Shown: positions 50,675-63,879 of the stretch, piece after piece
How positions within the stretch are numbered: position 1 is the first letter of the stretch
How the letters are laid out: each line of letters opens with the position of its first letter
NCBI GenBank assembly: GCA_022316685.1
Contig: JAKJHU010000023.1
Coordinates: 10,228,096-10,292,095 of the forward strand
Direction of reading: 5' to 3'
From: Progne subis subis
Lineage: Eukaryota; Chordata; Aves; Passeriformes; Hirundinidae
Length of the DNA stretch: 64,000 nucleotides
The notes under the pieces: model-generated
Told to the model about the DNA's origin: nothing
Seen by the model: the letters and a program-made list of their open reading frames with translations, nothing else
Databases searched by the model: none
Made by a program: the position numbers and the translations under genes

Positions 50675-50910
50675 ACTGTTCAAGCAGTGTGGATGGTGAA
50701 CTTATAAATATATGCTCAACTTCCCTGCCTTTAACAGCCTTGATTGACAAACTTTTTGGCAAACCAAAAAGCCTTGTTTGGCATGAACGTCAGCCACAGT
50801 CTGTAGAAGCTGAGTTGCTGAAGCTTCTGAGAAATGCCTGTGAAATAAGAGCGCTCTCTGCAATATGTGTGGGTGCTGGAGATATGCTTCTGAAACATGT
50901 TCTTTTGTGA
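50675..50910 (+). CDS. Candidate alternative terminal exon of GEMIN8
   Basis: A long pyrimidine tract ending CCCTACCCTAG immediately precedes position 50,675. The GEMIN8 exon 3 donor leaves one base of a codon. Joining it to this site gives an uninterrupted frame of 78 codons, ending in TGA at 50,908-50,910. The predicted tail (CSSSVDGELINICSTSLPLT and onward) has no resemblance to the known Gemin8 C-terminus, and I recognise no domain in it. No AATAAA follows closely, but ATTAAA at 51,913-51,918 has TG-rich sequence downstream. The phase match has a one in three chance of being accidental, so this is a hypothesis only. Confidence 0.18.
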
Positions 50911-53779
50911 ACTGAAGAAGAAATGTGAAAGTTACTCCTTTTCTACCGCATCTCTGATCCTGATGGTTGAACCTTTTGTTGTGTAGCAGCAGAATCTTCT
51001 CAAGTGCATACACCATATCTTCCATGGAGGCTGTGTTATTCGGTACTGGAAGCCAACAATTGAGAAAATGCCCCCTTACACCAAGGAAAAGTGCCACAAT
51101 TAATCTCTACTTGCAAAATTAGAGAGTCTGGAGAGCAAGACTTGGGCACAGTTTTACACCTGTTTCATGACAGACAAGATTATCTTTATACATAGCATAT
51201 CAATTTCTAAAATACTGTCAAGAAATGTCCTTGGATCCTATGCTAGAGACAGAATCTGAGCTTAGGAGAATGTGTATCTTTGCTCTGTGAACCTGTGGCT
51301 TGCTGCTGCAAGAAGTAATAGAAGAGGGACATTGGAAAGCTTGAGGTATTGCCAAGGAAACTGAGCTGTGTGCTCTGGGGAGTTGCGGAGGAATTAATAC
51401 ATGTACCTGGAAATTATATATAAAGTCTTTCTTATTTGTGTGTGCCTCAAGCTGAGCCTGTTTGATTGTGTTGGCAACTTCTGAAAGTACACAAGACCAA
51501 GGCCAGGATTCTTGTTTTCTGCCAAGGGGTGCCACAGGCTTCAGCTCCTAGGTGGCATCTTGGGATCCTGTGGACTGGCTCCCATGGAGCATTCCAGGCT
51601 CCAGCCTGGACCAGTTGGGTGGAGCTGGGACCTGGAATGCCAGTTCCTTGCCAGTGGCTGTACTGGTCTTAGTTTTTTCGAAGCATGTTGTGGAGTACTG
51701 GTATTTGAGTTACAGCAGGTTTATAGCTGGGAGTGTGGGAAAAGAAGCTCATGTGGTTCATTGTGACTGTAGTGTAGATGTTTCCGTTAGTCCGTGATCG
51801 AATAATTGAAATCCATGATTCCATTACGAGGAATGCCAAGATGTTGATCACCTCTACTTCCTCTTACACTTGATGAAAATGAAGAATGCTGTCTTAATAT
51901 GAATATATATATATTAAACTTCAGAAACCTGTGTTTGAAGTTGTCATCCTTTATTTGTCTGCCTGTGTTCATCTGGTTGTAGTGAGACAGTACATACACT
52001 AGGGGGCTTGTTGAGAAGTTCAGTTTATTTATCTTTATAAGGGATTTTGAGGACCTCAGTAGGAAGAAAGCAAAAGCCTCAAGTGCTAGAATAATGCACA
52101 GTATGATCTAAGTGTTCTTTATAAACCTTTTGCATAATGGTTAATTTAGATGTCATCCCTCTGACAAAATGCATCTTTTTGACATCTTTGCTGAACAAAT
52201 ACAGTTGAGCTAGTCTTTCTCCCAGGAAGCTATTATCTCTGGGCTATTCATTACACAGTAAGAGAAGTCTGGTAATCTTGTATTGTTGCTGCCCTGGTAA
52301 ATCAGTGCTATGGTAAAATTCCTTCTGACTAAACTTGTCTCCAGAAGAAACAGGTCATTGCTTCTCTCAGCTGCTCAGTCCCTCACCATCTCAGATCCAT
52401 TTGATAGCTGTTTCTTGGTAGTTTCAGGTTGCAGAAAGATCCCATGGAATCCAGTCAGTAGCTTGCTCGGATGGGTCGGCCACTGGAACCTTCTCTTTAC
52501 AAAGACAATACATGTGGTAATTCAGTTTTAGATCACACAGAGTGTCGGTGTCTGTTTTGTGTCCATGAGGTTTCCAAGGATTGAAGGTATTGCTGTGACA
52601 TACTTGGGCTCTGCAAAGTTTTGGCAAAGAACCAACAGGTGTACTCCAGGGCTGAGGCCACATGAGGAGCAAGGAATCCTTCCCCAGTCTTGTTGTAAGA
52701 GCAAAAATTCTTAACAGAATGCTGTTATGGAAGATTGCTTCATATGAGAACAGTTTGGTGTGGGAAGGTGCAGACACTACTTACACTCAGAATTGGTGCT
52801 GGTAATTCTTTGAAGGCAGGTTTGCCTGCTTGCTTATTCCATTAGCATCTGCAGCTGCTCTGAGTGGCTTCTCTAGTCTCCTCATCATTCTTTGTCCTTG
52901 CACGGAAGGCTGTGAAAGCAGCTGCAGCTGCTGTGGAAAGGAGCAGGTGAGACCATGCTGATGGACACAGCTCTACGGAAAGGTGGCATAAAAGCATCTC
53001 TGTGCTAATCACTCAGCTTGGGCAGTCTGTCTTCACAGTTTATGCAGTTTTCCCTAAAATTCCTCAATTTCTGGTTCGATTTGGGTGCCACATGCAGCAT
53101 TCCTGGATCTCTAGATGATCTTATTTTAAGAGAGCTGTGTCTCAGTTCTCTGCTGATAAATCTAAATTCATCTGCCTTTAATGTGATACTTTCAACCTTG
53201 AAAGTTGACAGTGACGTGGGCTCTGAAGTAAGTGTTTTCTAACACACCTATTTTGGTATCTACTGGGGGGGCTTCTGTTGAAGAAAGAATGTTTAAAGTT
53301 CCAGGGCATTCATCACTAGAGTAATAGTGAAAAGCAAATGCCAGAGACCAAGGTAGAAATGGATGTAGTGATGATGTCTTCTTTCTACAATCATGACATA
53401 CAAAATCTGCTCAGAAACTGCAGCAGCATGGCAGCAAAATACCTCAAGTGTTACACATTTTAGGTCTCTCTGTTATAAAGCAAATTCCATACACAGACAG
53501 ATTTGCTTGGAGGCATTTAATTTACCCTAGGTAATACTGAAAGGGTGTTGTTAATGCCAAGACTTCCAGAGGCACCATTTGCTTTTCAGCATCTCTCACT
53601 GTGTCTCAGTTTTATCGGAAGCAAGCATCCAGATAGAATTCATATCCTTTGTCATTAGGGAAATGTGAGTGCTGGTGTGGCAGAAACTGACAGTTCAGAG
53701 ACTTTCATCTGCCTGGGTCTTTTCAAAGCTCATTTCCTTGATGCTAAAAATCAAGTGAGAGAAGCAGGCAGAAGTTGTT

Positions 53780-53808
53780 AGGCCACCCATCTCAAACTTG
53801 GGTGGCCT
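53780..53808. repeat. GC-rich 10-bp hairpin
   Basis: AGGCCACCCA (53,780-53,789), a 9-nt loop, then TGGGTGGCCT (53,799-53,808), a perfect match. It would fold in the GEMIN8 pre-mRNA. Confidence 0.93.
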
Positions 53809-56800
53809 GTACAGGCTTCAGTCACAGCCTTGGGCGTGCCACTTGGGACTAGATCCACAAAAGCTTTCAATGTAGGTGGAATTCAGAAACAAATATTCCA
53901 AATAATAGACTTTGTCTTCCACGTATGCCTTCCAGGAAGGAAAAAGCTAGTCATTTATATCCAAAGGATGATGCCCTAAGGATACAGGGGAACATTGTCC
54001 TTCTTGTCTTTTCCAGTGACAGGGTTGAGCACCTGTGCCACTGTGTGAGGTCATCTGCTGTGAAGCTCATTCCAAGGAATCTAGAACACCTCCTGCTCTA
54101 GGAATTTGTGTCCATTTTCTGTTTATTTAGACCTTTAGTACAGGGGTGATAGCACTTCCCTGTCGCTCAGAGAAATAGAGAAGGTTGATATGGCAACATA
54201 GGGAGAAACACTTGTGCTGTCGCCCTATGAAGTACCCAGTACAGAGCAATCCAGCTGTTACAATTATTGCAATGGTTGTTGGTCTCCAAAGTACCCAAAG
54301 CCATTCATGTGACTATCAGAATTTCCCACAATATTTTCAAGGACACATCTGAATTTGTCAGATCACTGTTCTGGTACTGAAATCATGGGGGTAAAGTAAA
54401 GAAATGGAGGCTGAATATTAAATGGATATTTTTACTGAAATAAATAACATGGGTGTTACACCATTGAGTGTTATTGTTCACATTTAGCTGGATAAGAATC
54501 TCCTGGGTTTAATTTCATTTGTAGTTGCTGAAGTGATCATTGCTCTGAAAGTTTGCTCTGTATTCACAGAAATTGTATAAACTTTGCCAAGGAATGTAGG
54601 TCTCCAAAGAGTGTACTGGGCCTCAACTTTTCTGTGCTTGTTCAAATGCTAAAACTAATGCTGCTGTTCTCACTTTGTACAAGCCTTGCAGAATACCTTG
54701 ATTTCTAGGTCTACATTCTGATGCGCTGAACAGAGCGTTGGCAGAATCACTATAAAATTCATCAGTTGTCTGCCTTGGGATTTTTGGCTACTGGTAAATG
54801 TAGAAGTGTCCGCATTGTGAAGATTACATCATGTGCAACATGCTGATGGAGGAGGTGTTGAGGTGGTAGATCATAGAGCAGCTGACTGGCTTTGGAGGAG
54901 AGGAGGAAGAAGCATCTGCATTTTTCTGATCTCTCCGTTTCTCACTAGGTGATGCTGGTGACGTGTACAGATTTATATTCCCTGGTTTTGTGTCCTTCCC
55001 TTGGCATTAGGTACTGACCTTTATCATGAGCAGGTTGTCAGACTAGATGGGCTTTTAGTCTGGTGGCTCTCCTCATGTAAAGTCTTCATCAAGTCGCTGA
55101 AATACTTAATGTATGAATTATCCCGTCAAAGTGACAGAGAGGAGACAGGGAGCTCCCAAGTGCTAAGAAGTACAACTTTTTGACAAGTGGGATGCCTGCT
55201 GTCTCTCTCAAAAGTGAGTGTTCAGACTTGTGCTCGAGCACCAAATCCTGGAACTACTTCTGAAGTCAAACCTTCCCTTGGAAGGGAAGATTTTGTGGCA
55301 GGTGCAATCGATGCACATCTGCAGGTTTCTTCTGGCATATTTCTCCAATGTTTTGTGTTGTGTTTTTAATACTGGTCATAGCAGTTACCCTTATGTGTTT
55401 AAGTATATTTGATTTAATTTACTAGAGTGCTGAAATAAGCAATGAGAAATTCAGAAGGTCAGAGGTAAACTTATATTTCCAAAGTTACCCCTCAGCCCTT
55501 GCTTCCAAAAATTGTGATATGTTTCACTGATTTCTTTAGTTTGACCCTTTTTCCAGATGTCTCTTCCCAAATGCTTGGTCAGGCTGCCTGTGTAGTTTAC
55601 TAGCTGCATGGAGAAAATGTGTATTTACTTACTGTAATTAATTTTCTCTGGATTAGACCTTGTTATTTAATTCTGCATGTCTGTGGTAATATTGAATTTT
55701 AGACCTGCCACTTAAACAAAAGGTCAGTTCGTAGCCTGAGTGTACTTCCTTCCAGTAAATCAGCAACATGGCTGCAGGTTGCTCTCAAAAAAAAAATGTT
55801 TTTCAAGTGTTTTTCATTTAGTAGCTTTCTCATATCAAACAATAAACCAAACTTGAATTCAGCACTGTGGTGTGTCTGGAGTCAAGAAAGAAATTTCAGT
55901 GTGAAGTTCAAATGTGTGAGTTTGATCTAGAAGACTGACACAGAGTACTTCCTTTCTTTTTTTCCTGAAAGCACCAAACTCAGTATTATTTAGCTGTCTA
56001 GCAGCTCAGTGCATCGTGAAACATTTTCTTCCAAGTGCATGTGTTTAATTTCTATTCAGGGCACATTTAAAAAATAATTGTGAAACTCATGTTTCTTTAG
56101 TGTTCTGGTTTGCTATTAAAGTAGCACTTTTAAATTTTAACATTTCCTTGTTCAGTCTCCTCAGGCTGTGCCTTAAATGTATGTGAAGACATAGTTATAT
56201 ATAGATTTAAGTAATCCTTCTGTTTACTCTAGCAGTGTTGTCTTTGTCTGATGTCAGCATTGTTGCCATCAGTGACAGATTGGAGTTGTTTTGGGGGTTG
56301 GGAGTGCAGAGTCAGCTGGTCTGTATTTAATCTTCTTGAAGTAGACTTGATCCTTACTAGAGGCAGCTGCCAGTGCCTGATCCTGTTCTAATTTTTTAGC
56401 GGTGGTCGGTCAGCAACTTCCTATCAGTTCAGTTCTGTCAGATGGCACCAGCATTCAGACACCTTGGTGCCTCTGGTGTGCTACAGACCCCTGATTGCAC
56501 AGGGCTCACCTCTGTGTTTTCTAGCCTTCGTCAACAAATCCCTGATTATGAATTACATTTAGAGCAATCAGATTTCTAGAGCGGGCTTTCACTTGAAGTT
56601 CCACTGACTAGCTGATTGTTTCATGTTTGAGGGGTTTAATTGTTTCAGTGCATTTTTCTGGTTGGGCTAAAAATACTCCTTTTTTAGGGGTTTAGGGAAG
56701 GTAATAGAAGAAGATAAAAGAAAGGTGATTTGATGTTTAGCTGGGCAGTAACCAGTATAGCCTAGTGCTAATGTAAACATGGACATGAAGGCTTATATTG

Positions 56801-59397
56801 TTTCTGTGTAGGATCCTTGGCAGTTTGTTTTGGAGACCACACGATCCTTGGTTTTTAATCCTATTTCTAAAACAGAAAATCAGCTTCTTTATTCTCCGGT
56901 TAGCTGTATAACTCTCTGCCAGTTGCTTAACCCAAATAACAAAATAATGTGAGATAATTAATTCTCTAAAGTGAGATTCATTTTACAGATTATTTACAGT
57001 GAGGCATGTAGTTAATTAACTTGAGAGTGACACATGCCATTAAGTACCAAACCTGAAAGTGGAACGCCTTAGTTCTAATCTTACTTCCATGGTTTCTATT
57101 CATTTTTATTTCAAAGTTAGTTTTTCTCCACTTGCTGTTTTGGTAAGTAGTTTTGTCCTGTTACTACAGAACTGTCCTCTTCATACTGTGTAGAAAAATT
57201 GGGTTACAGTGAAAGAGAAGGTATTGGAGTATGTCAGATGTGCAGAATCTGTTTGCTATCTGATTAGACAGCCTGTTGCAGCTGTGTCTGAAGGAGTGCA
57301 CTCTCTTACCTGAGATTATTTCCCACCCTTAGCAATAGGTTGCAGTTGGGCTGTGCTTCAGTAAACACACCTTGGTGCCAAACCAGGCTAAGCAATTCTT
57401 CCTAGACATTCGCTCCTGCTCTGGTGTTTGCAGGGCACTGAACTGTACTAGAACTAAATACAACGTGTTAAGGTTTTGTTGGGAGGGGGGTGTTTTTTTG
57501 TAGGATTCTTGGTGTTTCCCCTTAGACAATTGTACTCTCATCCATGAGGGGCCTGGGAGCTGGAGCACGCAGCTAAGGGAGAAGGAGAGCAGAAATTGCA
57601 TAAGCTCGTTTTGTAGCTGAGGAAAGAAAAATGTCCATGGAACCATGGTTTCAGACTGCCACAAGCTTGCCAAGGAATCACATCTGCTCTTACTTCAAAG
57701 CCTGTAAGGGAACGTTTTCCTTTTTTTTGAGAATGTTGCATTGCTTGTAGATCTATGTGGTGAAATAGTCCATTTCTTTTAACTCATTCTCCCCTCAACT
57801 AGCAGATGGAAACTTTGTCAGTGTAGATATTTGGGGTTTTAATATCCTCAGGATTTTTGGTACTTCTCTTTCATGATCGTCATGACTAGTGACTGAAAGC
57901 TTAACATTGCAGGTAATTATTCCCACCAAAAGTAATTTTTATTCCAAATTAGTGTTTTCCAGTCAGCTACAGCGTTTGATTTTTCTGTATAGATGAGACT
58001 GCTTACATAGTAAAATAGGGCCTAGCTGTCTTTGGAGATAAGACTTCTGTTAAAAATACGAAGGGGAAAGTTACATGGTGTTATGGGAAGTCCCTTTGTC
58101 ACATCTTTTGAAGCACAAAGTTGTAAATCTAAGAGTAAGTTTTAAAAGAAGTCTATTTTCCCCAAGCCAGCTTACACCTAGAATGAGGCTTTTCATTCTG
58201 CTATAATATCATTATTCTCTTTCAGTATGTTTCCACAATTTTAGTAAGTTACTTAATGTTCCATAGTAACCTTCCAGCAAGCAAGACCATCCTGTTTTTA
58301 GCAACCAAGAATATTTTATCTTTACAGATGTAGGGGTAAGTCACAATTGTTTGTATCTTGTATGGAAATTTGTTCTGCAAAGCTTTGCACTTGTTAAAGA
58401 GCAGTACTTGAGATTCCAGCCCTGTGTAAATCCAGAGGTCTGCAGAGCTCTGTAGAAATTAAACTCCTTGAATATCCTGTGTACAAATCCTGATTTAAGT
58501 CCTTGTTTTGGTCAATTCCTTGAGGCAAAGATTTTGATTTTCCCCATGTTACGCCCTGTTCATGCAAGTATGGGCACAATAAAATGGTCTGATTCTAGCA
58601 TCTCAAAACCAGCCTCTTGTGTAGGTTTATGGTGAAGGAAGGAAGGAGGAAGATGAAGAAGCTGGCATTTTGCATGGAGAAGCCTGTGTGGGCAGAACAC
58701 TTAACACAGCAGATAAGCTCGTGGGAAGTGGCATTCAAAGAAAGAACTAGGAGTTTTTAATCAGTAGGAATGAGTAGTTGTTTTAGCTGTTAGTGTGGGT
58801 TGCTCAAGATAAGCTCAGGTAGCATTTAAGATGAAAAAGTTCACAAAGTGCACACACAACAGTAACAGAAAATAATTCATCATTTGAAATAAGCAAACAA
58901 ATACGTGAACACATAGGTCAGTCTGAAATCATGGAAAATTAAAAACACACCAAGACTGGAGAAAGTGCACTATTTCCTTAAAAAATAATGTGCTAACTAA
59001 GCAAGCAACTGAAAGTCAGTAGTGGCATTTAACACTTGGGAGGAGCAAGGCCTTGGTCTGTTCCCATACCTACCATTGTGTGGGGCGGCACATGGCAAGC
59101 TGCTGAGTGTGGGCACCTACTGACCTGTGGGAAAGAATGTCTGTATAAGAAATGTTGTCAGATGGCATATGATCACTGGCTGCATTGAGCTGGGGGTTGG
59201 ATGTATAAATACTGAGAGCTAAAAATAGCATAAGAAACCACACAATGCTGGGTATGAATCTTTCATTAAAAACCTGACATAGAAAATTACCCTCCCTACT
59301 TCTTATCTCCTTTTAATGTTGCAAAGTCTTTCCATGGAGACTTCTTTCTAAATAAGGGAATTCATTTGGGTTTTATTTTTGAAGTTGTTTCTTTTCC

Positions 59398-59443
59398 TTG
59401 GTTTGTTTTGTTTTTTTTGTTTTGTTTTGGTTTTTTTTTTATT
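59398..59443. repeat. T/G low-complexity tract
   Basis: TTGGTTTG(T)n-type sequence, with several TTTTG units and a longer T run, in intron 3. Confidence 0.85.
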
Positions 59444-59885
59444 ACTACTTAAGGTTCTCAAAGGATATTACAAAAGAAAGAAAATGTAAAGTGGATCAAA
59501 CTTACCAAAAGTGTGTGACATGTTCCCTTTTATAAAATAAGATAGACAAGGTATCTGAGTTTCTAAGGACCTATGGGGAAAAATACCCAATGTCTTAGGT
59601 CTTAGTCTTGCAGAAAGTAAGTGAGAGGTCATTTTTGTGCATATGAAGGCCCAGTGCAGTGAATGGCCAATATAGTTACTGTCTCCTGCTTTTGGCAGTC
59701 TCTGAGCATGGAGGTAGTTGTCTGTATTTGTTCAGTTTTCTTTTCATCTAGTGCACACCAGATTAAAAGTCATACATAACAAGTGGAAAAAGTGACAAAG
59801 GGAGAAACAGTAATCCAAAACTTTCTTTCATAAGGCCTAGAATTACTAATGATGGACCAGGAATGTGGCGTGAGTTAGGCCGATA

Positions 59886-60285
59886 TGCTGGTTTCGGCTG
59901 GTGTAGAGTTTATTTCCTTCACAGTGACTGTATGGGCAGTGTTTCAAATCTTCACTCAACATAGGACTGATAATATGGAGATATTTTTGTTTTTGCTGAG
60001 CAGGGCTTGCAAAGAACCAAGGCCTGTTCTGCCTTTGCTGCTGCCATGCTGGTGAGGACCTTGGCAATGCATGGGAGATTGGAAGGACAAACAGCCAGGA
60101 CGAGTGACCCCAGCTGACCAAAGGGATGTCCCAGACCATCTGACATCATGCTCAGTATATAAAGTAGGGGAAAGAAGAAGGAAGGTGGGGAAATTTGGAG
60201 AGCTGGAGTTTGTCTTCCCAAGTTGCTGTTATGTGTGATGGAGCCCTGCTCTCCTGGACATGGCTGAGCACCTACCTACCTCGTA
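59886..60285 (+). mobile_element. Partial avian ERVL-like LTR inside GEMIN8 intron 3
   Basis: The element starts TGCTGGTTTCGGCTGGTGTA and continues with a GAGTTTATTTCCTTCACAG-like block, GCTGACCAAAGGGATGTCCC, the signature CATGCTCAGTATATAAAG (TATA box at 60,155-60,162), and later TTTGTCTTCCCAAGTTGCTG and GATGGAGCCCTGCTCTCCTG. These recall widespread bird ERVL-class LTRs. The usual 3' part, with the polyadenylation signal and terminal CA, is not recognisable, so the copy is truncated. It is in sense orientation relative to GEMIN8. The family call is from memory. Confidence 0.72.
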
Positions 60286-61478
60286 AAATGTACCCACAAA
60301 TAAAACCAGATGGGAACCTCCAGCAGTGCTGCCTCAGCTCTCTGCCTGCAAGAATGAAAGGCAAAGAGCAAGAGCCACGAGCAAGAGAGAGCTCTGCGTG
60401 TGCAACCCCGACTTTAAAAAGACTGGCACCTGCTGGCCCTGCAGTTCCATTTCCAGATCCAGCAGCTTAAAGAGACACTTCCCATTTTGGGCCCAGATAG
60501 ATGCAGAATACAATAACCTTTTGAGTTACCTGGGACGCTGGGTGCAGGACACATCTGCACTTTTTTTTTTCATGGTTAAAGAATTTATTTACTGTGTTTG
60601 GAAAAAGATTTCCCAACTGGTTTTGGCCAGGTAATGATAACTTCCCATCAGAGCTGGACTTGGTAGGAATAAGTTAATTTTGAAAAGAGCTTTGAGAGAG
60701 AAAAAGCATCTTTGAAAAGAAATGGAACTGAACAACTGGGAAAATGTAAGCAATGCTTTTCTTTTTGCAGGAACCAGCCACCACTGCAGCTGCCTGCCTG
60801 CCTTGTGAACATTTGCAAAATACTGTTCCTTGGTTGGGGGAAGTTTGCCAGTAGTTGAAGCTGGATGCTGTAAAAGAAAGCATGTTTCTTTTAGTCTGTG
60901 TGAAGTGGAAGAAGGAACTACTTAGAATTGTGTAAAAGTGACTTGTTTTACATTTATAACTTGGCAGCCCCAATGACTTGTGAATTTGGAATGTGAAACT
61001 GATCTGAGTGAGCTGGGGCCGTCATTGCTACAGGCTGAGAATTATTGATTTGATAAACCATGCTATCTGCTTCATGGATGAGTATGTGTTGCTTGCTTCA
61101 GAGAAATTCTGGTTGTCTCCATAGGCTTGGGGTTATAGACTGTTTATAATTTTGTTTGTATTTCCATTGTCAGATTCTTTTTGATGAAGAGGTAGCTGCA
61201 CATTTAGCCCGAGTTGTAGCTTTGTATTGTTTTTTAAGTAAGCTGTGATAATGGATAGAACCCAGACTGCTGGAAGTTACAGCACTTCTACTTCCCAGTC
61301 CTTGCCCCACCAAAGAAAGTTTAGTGTGCATCTCAACAGGACAATACTTTCTCTGTTATCTATTCCCTATGTCTATTTTTGTCTGGAAATACTATTTTTG
61401 AAAAAAGCAGTAGTTTGCATGCCCATTTAGTTTCATGACTTCTTTCCTTGATAGTCTATAAAAGCAAATAATGCTGCC

Positions 61479-61702
61479 TACTGTGAGGGTGGTGAAACAC
61501 TGGAAAAAGTTGCCCAGAGAAGCTGTGGATGTCCTATCCCTGGCAGTGTTCAAGGGCCGACTAGATGGGGCTCTGAGCAACTTGGTCGAGTGTACACTGT
61601 CCCTTTATTCCAATCCCCCTTCAGTGGGGCAGGGAAATTGGAATAAAACGATCTTTAAGGCCCCTTCTAGCCCAAGCCATTCTTTGATTCTGTCTATGAC
61701 TG
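61479..61702 (+). mobile_element. CR1-type LINE 3' end fragment
   Basis: The run TACTGTGAGGGTGGTGAAAC, GTTGCCCAGAGAAGCTGTGG, ATCCCTGGCAGTGTTCAAGG, TAGATGGGGCTCTGAGCAAC and ACGATCTTTAAGGCCCCTTC, ending in CCATTCTTTGATTCTGTCTATG, is the order seen in avian CR1 3' ends. It is about 220 nt, 5'-truncated, with diverged terminal octamers, and is sense to the host gene. It contributes an open frame of no functional meaning. Confidence 0.88.
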
Positions 61703-63879
61703 TGGAGTTTGTTACAGATAACTGATTTAAAACTGCAACATATTCCACACAGCTGCAGTGGTATTACCAGCAACAGCTGTCATGTTCTGTGCTCAAATTC
61801 AGCCTTTGGTGCAAAAAGCTGTGGGTCCCTATAGCACATTTCTGTCCTGAGCCTCTGCCTGGATTCTAGACCTGATTTATGTGTCTAAAACTCTGTAATA
61901 CAATCACTCTGGGATTTTTTTTTTTTAACCAGTAGCTATGGAATGGCAGAAGTCAAGTTAGAAAATTGAGAACAATATATCTGATTAGTGTAAAGTAAAA
62001 TACTCCAGACATACATTGGGTAATTCTGAGAAAGGAATTTAAATTGGTATTATTATTTTGATTGTTACAATTAGGATCTACAGACTTAGGAGCTGCTCTG
62101 TGTTGAGAAATGGAGATTGATGCACATCAAACTGCAATCCACTCATCCATCATTAAGCTTCTGCTAGAGATCCATTTAATTTCCAAACAGAAGAATTCAT
62201 TATCTATCTCCAGAGAATTTTTTTTTTCCTTAAGGATCAGTGTGTGCAGTGAGCTATCAGACAGCATTCTACAGCAAATAAGCAAGAAAGCAGCTGTCTC
62301 TAGCATGCAGCTATGGAACTAAAGAATAAAAAATTTCCATGGGCAATACAGAAGTACAAGGAATTATCTAGTGTCCCAAGAGAGTTAACAAATATGGGTC
62401 CAATTCATTGCCTTGCCAGTTTTGCTGTGTAATCGGAGACATTGGTTTGCCAGCATAGTCTCGTTTGGTTTTGTCTCTCTAAAACTGTTCAGTGTAATTT
62501 GCATCAAGTTTGTGCTTAAAGGTATGTTAGGTACTCGTGGGCAGCATGGTGTCCCAGGAAATTGGTTTCAGTGGAGTGCAAGGTATAGCCTGGGTACTAT
62601 ACCTTGTCCTCAAAGTGCTGAGCTCTCTGCAGGCAATGCTAGTTTCTTTAATTCAGACCTTCTGGCTAAAATGGCCCGACACCAAATAAATCTGACTCTT
62701 CCAAAAACACATATGGACTCTAATGTATATTTCCTTGTGAATTCTGGCAGTTCAGCCTAATTCAGGGGTGTGTCCTTAAAGCAGAATCACAGAAATAGCT
62801 TTCTGGAATAGATCACTAATAACTCCTGAAGCCCTTCGATGACTAACACAAAACTGTGAATGCTGTTTCAAATGATAGGACAAAAACTTTCTGTGTCTGT
62901 CAGGCAAACAGATACCAAAACTGAAGTTTCTGATCATATAGTTTAAAATATCTGTTTTCTGTGAATGGTGTACAGGGGATAATTCCTTTAGGAAGGTTGA
63001 CAGTCGGTTGGCTGCTCAGTACAGTACTTTCCAGTAAAAAAATAAACTGCAGATATTTGACACAGAAATGTCAGGATATTTAATTTTGGGTTAGGGTTTG
63101 CAGATGTCATGTGTGTTGTGGAAGCTAAATCTCTGCCTTTGGGTGATAGAGGGAAGAGGTACATGGCACCAAGCATGTCTGGCATGTGACCAGTGCATCC
63201 TGACCTGTGGACACTGTTCTTTTTGATGTTTTAAAAAACGCAACTGCTGCCATTAGTGGTGAACTGTGCCTGTTACAGTAGTTGTGCCTATTTTGAGGAT
63301 GGTTGGTTGTTATTGTTGAGTTCAGCTGCCAGCTTGTTTTCTCTCTTGTAGAAATGTCCCTATAAGAGGGGAGTTCTGTGTGGCACTTTGATGTTTGAAG
63401 TGCACGCAGCATTGTTTGTTTCATCAGAGCAGTACCCAGGAAGCGGAGGTAAATTCGGACATGCACAATCAAGTTCTTGCTTCCAATCAGACTTACCACA
63501 GAGCATTTTTGTTGACAGATCGGTCCAAATGTTTCGCCTCTTGAATTGTTTTAAATCCTCTTTTAAAGACCTGATGTGTGCATTTATGTTGGTGCTGCTT
63601 TGTTTGTTTTCAAAGCAATAGAGTAAGGCTGCCAGCTTTGAACTTTGCAAGTCGTGAGAAATGGCTGAGTTTGGACAGTTTATCTAAACACGATGCTTAC
63701 AGCTGTGTTTCATTGAATGCACTTAATGACAGACATAACCCATTTGTTCATTTTCACAGAGTAGGAACCGGTGACATTTTCTCTTGGCTATCATTCAGCT
63801 AAAGTTGCATTGTCCTGTACATTGTTTCCTTTCTCAGCTGCTAAGTCATTATTTTGGAAACAACTCTCCTTTTTGTTTG

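Noticed and set aside
55010..55070. CR1-like words (GACTAGATGGGC)
   Set aside because: Too short and without the CR1 3' terminus or flanking blocks; could be chance.
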